From positions 1 to 41,962 of the forward strand of contig PMES01000041.1 of NCBI GenBank assembly GCA_003154775.1: a stretch of DNA of 41,962 nt, given 5' to 3'. Positions 7,236-14,795 of this stretch are shown here, one piece after another (within the stretch, counting starts at the first letter, position 1; every line of letters starts with the position of its first letter). Both the position numbers and the translations under genes were made by a program. The notes beneath the pieces are model-generated. The model ran no database searches. It was not told the DNA's origin and saw only the letters and a program-made list of their open reading frames with translations. Source of the stretch: Acidobacteriota bacterium. Lineage in GTDB: Bacteria > Acidobacteriota > Terriglobia > Acidiferrales > UBA7541.

Positions 7236-7922
7236 CTATTGTCCCTTGATCGCCGCCATCCGTCTATGGACAAGATAGCGAGCCTTGGCAGGAAGAAGGC
7301 CCTCGGCGCAGGCAGTGCGTTCCTGAAAGGTAGCAAGGAACTCCTGGAGCTGGCTTTCCGGCAGGGCGTGAAGGAAGGACTTGAAGAGAACGACAGTCTC
7401 CCGCAAACAGGTATTCAGATCGTAGTGAGAGGCATCAAGGACATCCCACTCGCTGTCGGAGTCCAAGGAGTCGCCTGCGAGGATCTCCTCCGAGGAAGCG
7501 AGAAAATTGGCGGCGAGCTCCTCGACGAGTTCCGTTAGTGTGGAGATTTTGTGCAGGAACTGGGACCTCCGGGTAAGAAGCACCTTGCTGAAAACACTGT
7601 TGAAACGCGCGACACGCTGGCTGCGGGAATTCTGAAAATTCTGGGGATCGAGAGAAGCGAGATGCGGCGCGGTGCCGAAATGCCGCGCGTGCAGGAGCAT
7701 GGAGTGGAGCAGGCTGTTTAGAGGAGCAGTGAGCCTTTGGCAGAGCGCCGAAGAAACGCTCAAAGCCTGTTGGGCTTTGGCGACGAGGCCATCGCGCCGC
7801 AGGCCAAGAGCTTCATCCAGATTGACGCTGAACATGGCATAAGATGTTTCAAGCCGGTGAAGAATTTGCAAATAAGCATGGGATTTATCGCCGAAGAGCG
7901 GGGATCTCCAATCTTGAGACAC
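7236..7922 (-). CDS. Conserved-looking helical protein of unknown function
   Basis: About 228 residues from GTG 7922 (VSQDWRSPLFGDKSHAYLQI). An upstream ATG at 8018 would add 32 residues of non-conserved-looking, Arg/Ser-rich sequence and overlap a possible minus-strand -10 (TATAGT, 7987-7992), so I prefer the shorter form. The protein is almost entirely alpha-helical and leucine-rich, with no signal peptide or membrane segment. No catalytic or binding motif is recognised. Distinct blocks are LDPQNFQNSRSQRVARFN and the C-terminal KARYLVHRRMAAIKGQ. It lies 68 bp upstream of the ECF sigma gene on the same strand and divergent from lysS. A structural or regulatory partner of the sigma cluster is possible but unproven. 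Confidence 0.65.
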   Translation of the reverse strand: MSQDWRSPLFGDKSHAYLQILHRLETSYAMFSVNLDEALGLRRDGLVAKAQQALSVSSALCQRLTAPLNSLLHSMLLHARHFGTAPHLASLDPQNFQNSRSQRVARFNSVFSKVLLTRRSQFLHKISTLTELVEELAANFLASSEEILAGDSLDSDSEWDVLDASHYDLNTCLRETVVLFKSFLHALPESQLQEFLATFQERTACAEGLLPAKARYLVHRRMAAIKGQ

Positions 7923-8103
7923 TGATCCGCTGCGCAGCGAGGAAGGGCGGGACCGCACAGGAAACCTCCGTGGAGCGAGACTTCCGACTATACCAAAAAT
8001 ATTAGAAAACAGTAACAATTCTTATAAGTCAGAATTTGTTAACTATCGTCACATTGTCCAGAAGGCGCGGGCGGAGTTTGGAAGGTGGAACCGGAGGGAT
8101 TCC

Positions 8104-8132
8104 TTGCCCTCGCCGAGCACCGCCTTTATACT
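8104..8132 (+). promoter_or_regulatory. Sigma-70-type promoter for lysS
   Basis: TTGCCC at 8104-8109 and TATACT at 8127-8132 are separated by exactly 17 nt. Transcription would begin near 8139. This rules out the longest open frame (from 8036) as the real lysS start and supports TTG 8168. Confidence 0.7.
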
Positions 8133-8167
8133 CCCAATACAACAGTCTGGAAAGGAAAGAGTCACAC

Positions 8168-9802
8168 TTGGAATTCGAGCCGCGGGACCAATTCGAGCAG
8201 CGCCAGAGGAAGCTAGAACAGATCCAAGCCCTTGGGCATGAAGCATTTCCGAGAGAATTTCGCTGGACGGAGAGCCCCGCGGAGTTGCTCAAGGACTATG
8301 CGGCGGTGCAGGGGCCGGAGCTGGAGGCCAGCCGCAAGGAAGTGCGTGTGGCCGGGAGGATTGTGTCGTACCGGCTGATGGGGAAGGCGGGGTTTGCGCA
8401 CTTGCAGGGTGCCGGGAAGCGCATTCAGATCTATGTGAAAAAGGATGTGGTGGGGGAGAAGGGGTTTCAGTTGTTTCACCTGCTGGATCTGGGCGACCAC
8501 ATCGGCGTGCGTGGCCACTTGTTCCGGACAAGAACGGGCGAGTTGACCATCTGGGTGGACGAGTTATTTTTTCTATCGAAGGCGCTTCTGCCACTGCCGG
8601 AGAAGTGGCACGGGCTTGCGGATATCGAGTTGAGGTACCGGCAACGTTATCTGGACCTGATCGTGAGCGAGAAGTCGCGCGCGGTGTACCAGACACGAGC
8701 GCGGATCGTCCGGGAATTGCGGCAATTTTTCGATGGCCGCGGATACATCGAAGTGGAAACGCCGATGATGCACCCCATCGCCGGCGGGGCCACGGCACGG
8801 CCGTTCGTCACGCACCACAACACGCTGGACATTGATTTATACCTGCGAATTGCGCCGGAGCTGTATTTGAAGCGCTTGACGGTGGGCGGTTTTGACCGCG
8901 TGTACGAGATCAACCGGAATTTCCGGAATGAAGGGATAAGCACGCAACACAATCCCGAGTTCACCATGCTGGAGTTCTACGAAGCCTACAGCAATTACCG
9001 GGATTTGATGGAATTGAATGAGCAACTGTTCGCCCAGGTCGCCAAGAGCATCACCGGGTCCACGAAGGTGAAATTCGGCGAGCACGAGCTGGATTTCGGC
9101 AAGTTCACGCGGCTGACGATGCGGGAAGCGATCGTAAAATACTGGCCAGAGGAAGCGGGACCCACGCCTCACCTAGATGAGTTTGAATCTGCGGCGGCCT
9201 TGCGAGCCAGGCTACACGAATCTGTGGACGACCTAGCTCAGGCCCATCATGAGCATGAGCCCTGGCAAAATCAGGCCAAACAGCAGATGGTGCGCGTGTT
9301 GAAAGCATCCTTTTTGGCGATTCTTCGGGGCTCTGAGGAGAAGGGTGAGCCAGTCGGCAAGACTATAGGGGATATTTTTGAGGCTGTTGCCGAGGACAAA
9401 CTGATTCAGCCGACCATCCTCTACGATTTTCCAACGGACATTTCCCCGCTTTCCAAACAGAAGCCAGAAGATCCGGCGCTGACCGAACGGTTTGAGATTA
9501 TCGCGGCCGGGATGGAGATCGCCAACGGATTCTCCGAGCTGAACGATCCAGCGGAGCAGGAGCGCAGGTTCGCGGCGCAGATTGCGCGTGGTGGGGACGA
9601 AGCGCCGAAGCAACTGGATGTGGACTACCTCCGGGCGTTGTGCCACGGCATGCCGCCGACGGCCGGAGAAGGAATCGGAATTGACCGCTTGACGATGCTG
9701 CTGACGGACTCGCATTCCATTCGCGACGTTATCTTGTTTCCATTGTTGCGCCCCGAAGCGAAACCTGAGGATCAGGCCGCTGCGGAAGGCGAAAAGGCAT
9801 AG
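8168..9802 (+). CDS. lysS: Lysyl-tRNA synthetase, class II, with an unusual insertion
   Basis: About 544 residues from TTG 8168 (LEFEPRDQFEQRQRKLEQIQ), with GGAAAG upstream and the promoter at 8104-8132. The enzyme charges tRNA-Lys in the cytoplasm. The N-terminal OB-fold anticodon-binding domain (VRVAGRIVSYRLMGKAGFAH) is followed by the class II core: motif 1 with its Pro-containing strand (IEVETPMMHPIAGGA), motif 2 (FRNEGISTQHNPEFTMLEFY) and motif 3 (GIGIDRLTMLLTDSHSIRDV). Compared with E. coli LysRS there are about 40 extra residues between LTMREAIVKYWPEEA and LIQPTILYDFP (around 9190-9350). They are helical and charged, with codon use richer in A/T than the flanks. lysS ends 14 bp before the permease gene and probably starts the lysS-lolCD-clpC run. 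Confidence 0.95.
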   Translation: MEFEPRDQFEQRQRKLEQIQALGHEAFPREFRWTESPAELLKDYAAVQGPELEASRKEVRVAGRIVSYRLMGKAGFAHLQGAGKRIQIYVKKDVVGEKGFQLFHLLDLGDHIGVRGHLFRTRTGELTIWVDELFFLSKALLPLPEKWHGLADIELRYRQRYLDLIVSEKSRAVYQTRARIVRELRQFFDGRGYIEVETPMMHPIAGGATARPFVTHHNTLDIDLYLRIAPELYLKRLTVGGFDRVYEINRNFRNEGISTQHNPEFTMLEFYEAYSNYRDLMELNEQLFAQVAKSITGSTKVKFGEHELDFGKFTRLTMREAIVKYWPEEAGPTPHLDEFESAAALRARLHESVDDLAQAHHEHEPWQNQAKQQMVRVLKASFLAILRGSEEKGEPVGKTIGDIFEAVAEDKLIQPTILYDFPTDISPLSKQKPEDPALTERFEIIAAGMEIANGFSELNDPAEQERRFAAQIARGGDEAPKQLDVDYLRALCHGMPPTAGEGIGIDRLTMLLTDSHSIRDVILFPLLRPEAKPEDQAAAEGEKA

Positions 9803-9816
9803 GGGTAAGCCGCGCC

Positions 9817-11043
9817 ATGGGATTCGAATGGATGGTGGCGCGGCGGTACCTGAGATCTCCGAACCGACCCACCGTATTGCGATTGGTTACATTGTTTTCC
9901 GTGTTGGGAGTGGCTGCGGGCGTCGCCACACTGGTGATTGCGCTGGCGATGAACAGCGGCTTCCGGGAAACCCTGCAGGATCGCCTGCTGGGCGTGACAG
10001 CGCACATATCGCTGACGCGGCCGGGTACCGGGGGAATCCAGAATTACCAGGCGCTCGCCGAACAACTTGGGAAAATCCAGGGAGTGCGTTCCGTGACGCC
10101 GGCGATTTACCAGACGGTGCTGCTGTCGTTTGGTGGCGAGGCGCGCGGGGTGGTGACGAAAGGGATCGATGTGGCGCGCGAAGAGAAGAGGGATGAAGTG
10201 CTGCAGAAGCTGGCAGCGGGGCACCTGGATTTCGCGCCGGACGGCGAGGGGATCGACGGTTTGCTGGTGGGAAAGCAACTGGCCGACGAGTGGAAGCTCC
10301 AACCGGGCGACTACGTGACGCTGACAAGCCCGCAAGGAAGACTGACGCCGTTTGGGCTGATGCCGCGGACACGGAGATTTCGCGTGGCAGGGGTGTTCGA
10401 TTCGGGGTTTTACGATTACGACGAGAACTGGTGTTTCGTGACGCTGCCTGCGGCGCAATCGCTGGCGGGAGCGGGGAACATTGTAAACGTGCTGGAATTC
10501 CGCCTGGCGCATCCCGAACAGGCGGAAGCGATTGGCCGGGAGGCGGAGCACGCCGCGGGGCAGGGATTCCTGGCGACGACGTGGATGGAGGAGAACCGCG
10601 CGCTGTTCCGCGCACTACGGCTGGAGAAGCTGGTCACGGCCATTTTCATGGGGCTGATTACGTTTGTGGCGGGTTTGAATATTCTGGTGGTGCTTTCGAT
10701 GACGGTGACGGATCGCGCCAAGGATATCGCGGTGTTGCTTTCCATGGGAGCGCGGCGCGAACAGATCCGCCGAATTTTTTTGTACCAGGGAATGGCGATT
10801 GGCGCGGCGGGGACGGTTCTGGGACTGGCAATCGGCTATGGGTTCAGCTTAATTGTGGGGAACTATCACCTGATTCCGTTGGATCCCCAGGTGTATGCGG
10901 TGCCGTACGTGCCGTTTCATGCCAGTTTTCTGGATGGAATGTGGATCGCCCTGGCGGCGATGGGCATTGCGGTTGTCGCGACGTTGCTGCCGGCGAAAGA
11001 GGCGTCGCGGCTGATGCCGGTGGAGATTCTTAGATTTGAATAA
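9817..11043 (+). CDS. LolC/LolE-type lipoprotein-releasing ABC permease
   Basis: 408 residues. The N-terminal cytoplasmic signature FEWMVARRYLRSPNRPTVLR and first membrane helix (about 23-47) precede a large periplasmic MacB-like domain (about 50-265, with GVVTKGIDVAREEKRD and the 'hook' region around GFYDYDENWCFV). Three C-terminal helices carry the FtsX domain (about 270-300, 320-350, 375-400), including AKDIAVLLSMGARREQIRRI. In the Lol system two such permeases and LolD extract mature lipoproteins from the inner membrane for LolA. Only one permease gene is present, so a LolF-like homodimer or a partner elsewhere is implied. The huge lipoprotein at 17971 would be a natural client. It ends 388 bp before the lolD start. 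Confidence 0.88.
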   Translation: MGFEWMVARRYLRSPNRPTVLRLVTLFSVLGVAAGVATLVIALAMNSGFRETLQDRLLGVTAHISLTRPGTGGIQNYQALAEQLGKIQGVRSVTPAIYQTVLLSFGGEARGVVTKGIDVAREEKRDEVLQKLAAGHLDFAPDGEGIDGLLVGKQLADEWKLQPGDYVTLTSPQGRLTPFGLMPRTRRFRVAGVFDSGFYDYDENWCFVTLPAAQSLAGAGNIVNVLEFRLAHPEQAEAIGREAEHAAGQGFLATTWMEENRALFRALRLEKLVTAIFMGLITFVAGLNILVVLSMTVTDRAKDIAVLLSMGARREQIRRIFLYQGMAIGAAGTVLGLAIGYGFSLIVGNYHLIPLDPQVYAVPYVPFHASFLDGMWIALAAMGIAVVATLLPAKEASRLMPVEILRFE

Positions 11044-11431
11044 GGTTCAAAGTTGCCCCGGCGGGTGGGTATGCAGGCGGGTAGGATTTGGAGCCTGATT
11101 TGCTCCTACTACCTCTAAGACAAGCTCATTTCGAGAGGGTGGTCCAGGGGGCAGGGAATGCGCCACCCGGTTAGCCGTTAAGCGATTGAAACAACATGAT
11201 TTAGTTTTGTTCTGAAAATGGAGAATTGGCCTACCAAACGCCTTGGGCAATGAATGGAAGGAAAAGGGAAAAGGAATGGGTCAGGGAGCCCTGAGAAACG
11301 GGATTTGCGGCACTGAACTGGCCGCGGCGGGAAGCGCGGCATCCAACTAATCGAAGGAAGAAGGTTTTTCGGAAGAGACGCGCGGGGTGGATGAGGAGCG
11401 GAAGTTCCGAGGAGAGGGGAAAACGGCGGTG
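11044..11431. other. Gap between permease and ATPase genes, no gene seen
   Basis: The lolC/E-type and lolD genes usually abut, but here about 340-390 bp separate them. I see no coding frame of merit, no repeat shared with other parts of the window and no strong terminator. A 6-bp GGGTGG/CCACCC pairing (11137-11142 with 11163-11168) has a 20-nt loop and no T-run. In-frame GTG 11387 would lengthen LolD by 15 residues. Confidence 0.4.
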
Positions 11432-12190
11432 ATGGATTCCCGGCACAACAGCGAGAGCGTGGCGAGCGGGCGGAGCGTGCTGGAAGCGCGCGGATTGAAG
11501 AAAACATACGGGACGCGCGAGAAAAATCTGGAAGTATTAGTGGATGCCAATCTGGAATTGCGCGAAGGAGAGATGGTGGCGGTGGTTGCTCCATCGGGCG
11601 CGGGGAAAAGCACGCTGCTGCATTTGCTGGCCGCGCTAGACACTCCAACGAGCGGTACAGTATACTTTGAAAATAAAGCGATTGAAACGCAGGAAGACGC
11701 GGCGCTCGCGGAATACCGCAATAGCGCCGTGGGGTTTCTCTGGCAGAGGCATCAATTGTTGCCGGATTTTACGGCGACAGAGAACGTGGCGATGCCGCTG
11801 CTGGTGCGAGGAGAGCCACAGGAAGTCGCGCTGCAGGAAGCGCGCAAGTGGCTGGTGGAGGTAGGTCTGCAGGAGCGGGCCGAGCACCTCGCAGGAGAAC
11901 TTTCGGGCGGGGAACAGCAGCGCGTTGCAATAGCCCGGGCGCTCGTCACCGGGCCCAAAGTGCTGCTGGCAGATGAACCGACCGGAGATCTGGACGAGCA
12001 GAATGCTTGGGCCGTGTTTGGGCTGTTGCAGCGGCTGCACCGGGCGCATCGCCTGACGTCGCTGATCGCGACGCATAACCTGGCGCTGGCGGAACGGTGC
12101 GACCGGATATTGGCGCTGGAACACGGTATTCTGCGGACTCGCGCGGTGAAAGCCGAGGCGAGGGGAACCCCCGGGGGAGAAGCGAGCTAA
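11432..12190 (+). CDS. lolD: LolD-type lipoprotein-releasing ABC ATPase
   Basis: 252 residues from ATG 11432 (MDSRHNSES); GTG 11387 is an alternative. All ABC motifs are present: Walker A in the variant form APSGAGKST (Ala for the first Gly, as in several LolD proteins), Q-loop/Pro-loop VGFLWQRHQLLPDFTATENV, signature LSGGEQQR, Walker B VLLADEPTGDLD and the switch His in LIATHN. It belongs to the LolD/MacB branch that powers FtsX-type permeases by mechanotransmission. Partner of the upstream permease. The stop codon is 2 bp before the clpC start, so translation of the two is probably coupled. The C-terminal ~20 residues are Arg/Gly-rich. Confidence 0.9.
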   Translation: MDSRHNSESVASGRSVLEARGLKKTYGTREKNLEVLVDANLELREGEMVAVVAPSGAGKSTLLHLLAALDTPTSGTVYFENKAIETQEDAALAEYRNSAVGFLWQRHQLLPDFTATENVAMPLLVRGEPQEVALQEARKWLVEVGLQERAEHLAGELSGGEQQRVAIARALVTGPKVLLADEPTGDLDEQNAWAVFGLLQRLHRAHRLTSLIATHNLALAERCDRILALEHGILRTRAVKAEARGTPGGEAS

Positions 12191-12192
12191 TC

Positions 12193-14619
12193 GTGTTCGA
12201 ACGTTATACAGAGAAAGCGCGGCGCGTCATATTTTTCGCCAGGTATGAGGCCAGCCAGTACGGCAGCCCGTACATCGAGACCGAGCACCTCTTGCTGGGT
12301 CTGATGCGGGAAGACAAGGCGCTGGCTAACCGTTTCCTGCGGCAGCAGGGCTCCATCGAATCCATTCGGAAAGAGATCGAAGCGCGGATCACGATTCGCG
12401 AGAGGATTTCCACGTCGGTGGAAGTGCCGTTGAGCGCGGAATGCAAGCGCATCCTGAACATGGCGGCGGAAGAGGCGGAGCGGCTGGGCCACAAGCACGT
12501 GGGGACAGAGCACCTGCTGCTGGGCATCCTGCGGGAAGAAAAGTGTTTTGGGGCGGAGATTTTGATGGAGCGCGGCTTGCGGCTCTCGGCGTTGCGCGAG
12601 GAACTCCAGCGGACGACCGGAGAGAAGACGGCGGCGGCGCGGCCAAAGGAAACGTCGCTGCTGGCGGAGTTCAGCCGCGACCTGACGCAGTCGGCCTCGG
12701 AAGGGGCGCTCGATCCCCTGGTGGGACGCGAGAACGAAGTGGAGCGGGTGATCCAGATACTGTGCCGGCGCACGAAAAACAATCCCGTGTTGATCGGGGA
12801 ACCCGGCGTGGGCAAGACGGCCATTGTCGAAGGACTGGCGCAGCGCATTTCGGATGGAGATGTGCCGTCGTTCCTTTCCGACAAGCGCATTCTGTCGCTG
12901 GACTTGTCATTAATTGTTGCGGGCACGAAATATCGCGGGCAATTTGAAGAGCGCCTGAAGACCATCATGAAGGAATTGATGGAGAGCCAGAACGCGATCG
13001 TGTTCATTGACGAGCTGCACACGCTGGTGGGCGCGGGTTCGGCGGAAGGATCGCTGGATGCGGCCAATATTCTGAAGCCGGCGCTTTCCCGCGGGGAGAT
13101 TCAGTGCATCGGCGCGACGACGCCGGGGGAATACCGGAAATCGGTGGAAAAGGACCGTTCGCTGGAACGCCGTTTTCAGGCTGTGAAAGTGCCGGCGCCC
13201 AGCGAAGACGAAGCCATTCAGGTGATCGCCGGAGTGCGCGAGCGCTACGAGAAGTTCCATGCCGTGAGCTACACGGACGAAGCTCTGCGCTATGCCGTCT
13301 ACCTGTCGAACCGGTACATTCCCGACCGCTTTTTGCCGGACAAGGCCATTGATCTGATCGATGAAGCGGGCGCGCGCGTGAAGCTGCGCCAGGCCTCGGT
13401 GCCGGAGGAAGTCGGCGAGGTGCAGAAGCGCGTGAAATTCATCACCCACCGGATGGAATCGGCGATTGCGGCGCACGAATTCGAGAAGGCGCGCTTTTAT
13501 TCCGAAGAAGAGCGCAAAGAGAAGGAAAACCTGCGCGGCTTGCGGGAGCGCTACAAACTGGATGACGCGTCCACGGGAATTGTGACGCGCGAAGACATCG
13601 AAGAGGTCGTGTCGCGGTGGACGGGGGTAGCGGTCACCTCCATCAAGGAAGACGAACAGCAGAAACTGTTGCGCATCGAGCCAGAGCTGCACAAGCGCGT
13701 GATCAGCCAGGACAAGGCCATCACGGCGCTGGCGCGGGCCATCCGCCGAAGCCGGGCGGGCTTGAAGTCGCCGTTGCGGCCGGTGGGCTGCTTCTTTTTC
13801 CTGGGGCCGACGGGCGTCGGGAAGACGGAAGTGGCCAGGCGGCTGGCGGAATTCCTTTTCGGATCGGAGAAATCGCTGATCCGTTTCGACATGTCGGAAT
13901 TCATGGAGAAGCACTCGGTTTCCAAGCTCATCGGGGCGCCGCCAGGGTATGTGGGCTACGAAGAGGGTGGGCAGATGACGGAACGCGTGCGCCGCACGCC
14001 CTATTCGGTTATCCTATTGGACGAGATTGAAAAGGCGCATCCCGACATCTTTAATATCCTGCTCCAGGTGTTTGAGGACGGGCAGTTGACGGATGGCCTC
14101 GGCAATACCGTAGATTTCCGGAACACCATCATCATCATGACTTCGAATCTGGGTGCGCGGCACTTGCAAAAGCGCACCTCGATCGGATTTCAGACGGGAA
14201 TCGATGAGGCCAGCCTGAAGAGCATGGAAGATCTGGTGTTGGGCGAAGTAAAGCGTGCGTTCAACCCGGAATTTTTGAACCGGCTGGACGAAGTGATCCT
14301 TTTCAATCCTTTGGGCGACGACGACCTGCTCCGCATCATCGATCTGCTTGTCGGTCAGCTGAACGACACGCTGATTCACAGGCAGGTGCAGGTGGTCTTG
14401 TCGCCGGAAGCACGCCAGTGGATCCTGGAGAAAACGTGTGCGGACCGCAACTATGGTGCGCGGCCGCTGCGGCGGGCTTTGCAGAAGTATGTGGAAGATC
14501 CGCTCTCCGAGGCTCTGATCCAAGGGGGAATTCAGAGGCCGGCGACATTGCAGATCTATGTCGCGGGGGAAAGCCTCGCGTTCCGGCCCGTAGTCGAGGC
14601 AACCCCGGCCGTCCACTAG
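12193..14619 (+). CDS. clpC: ClpC-type AAA+ unfoldase of the Clp protease
   Basis: 808 residues from GTG 12193, giving the standard ClpC start VFERYTEKARRVIFFARYEA; GGGGGAGA lies upstream inside lolD. Domains: double Clp_N repeat (about 1-145, each with the TEHLLLG motif), first AAA+ module with Walker A GEPGVGKT (202-209) and Walker B IVFIDELH, a UVR-type coiled middle domain (about 409-445, EFEKARFYSEEERKEKENLR), second AAA+ module with Walker A GPTGVGKT (538-545) and Walker B ILLDEIEKAH, then the ClpB_D2-small domain. ClpC feeds substrates to ClpP. ClpP, McsA and McsB genes are not in the window. An earlier in-frame start at 12097 lies within lolD and is unlikely. Confidence 0.95.
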   Translation: MFERYTEKARRVIFFARYEASQYGSPYIETEHLLLGLMREDKALANRFLRQQGSIESIRKEIEARITIRERISTSVEVPLSAECKRILNMAAEEAERLGHKHVGTEHLLLGILREEKCFGAEILMERGLRLSALREELQRTTGEKTAAARPKETSLLAEFSRDLTQSASEGALDPLVGRENEVERVIQILCRRTKNNPVLIGEPGVGKTAIVEGLAQRISDGDVPSFLSDKRILSLDLSLIVAGTKYRGQFEERLKTIMKELMESQNAIVFIDELHTLVGAGSAEGSLDAANILKPALSRGEIQCIGATTPGEYRKSVEKDRSLERRFQAVKVPAPSEDEAIQVIAGVRERYEKFHAVSYTDEALRYAVYLSNRYIPDRFLPDKAIDLIDEAGARVKLRQASVPEEVGEVQKRVKFITHRMESAIAAHEFEKARFYSEEERKEKENLRGLRERYKLDDASTGIVTREDIEEVVSRWTGVAVTSIKEDEQQKLLRIEPELHKRVISQDKAITALARAIRRSRAGLKSPLRPVGCFFFLGPTGVGKTEVARRLAEFLFGSEKSLIRFDMSEFMEKHSVSKLIGAPPGYVGYEEGGQMTERVRRTPYSVILLDEIEKAHPDIFNILLQVFEDGQLTDGLGNTVDFRNTIIIMTSNLGARHLQKRTSIGFQTGIDEASLKSMEDLVLGEVKRAFNPEFLNRLDEVILFNPLGDDDLLRIIDLLVGQLNDTLIHRQVQVVLSPEARQWILEKTCADRNYGARPLRRALQKYVEDPLSEALIQGGIQRPATLQIYVAGESLAFRPVVEATPAVH

Positions 14620-14795
14620 CGAATCTGACGCAACAACGTGTGATCGCGAAGCGGTTTGCCCTGTAGGGAATCGCTCAGGGATGCGCGTGCAGCCAGCCCA
14701 TGCCGGGTCTGGCAGGAGAAAAACATCTTGGACTTGGGGGCGCGGCCTTGAGCCGATCAATGGCCGCTCGAAGGATAGTCTGTTTTGTGTCAGAA

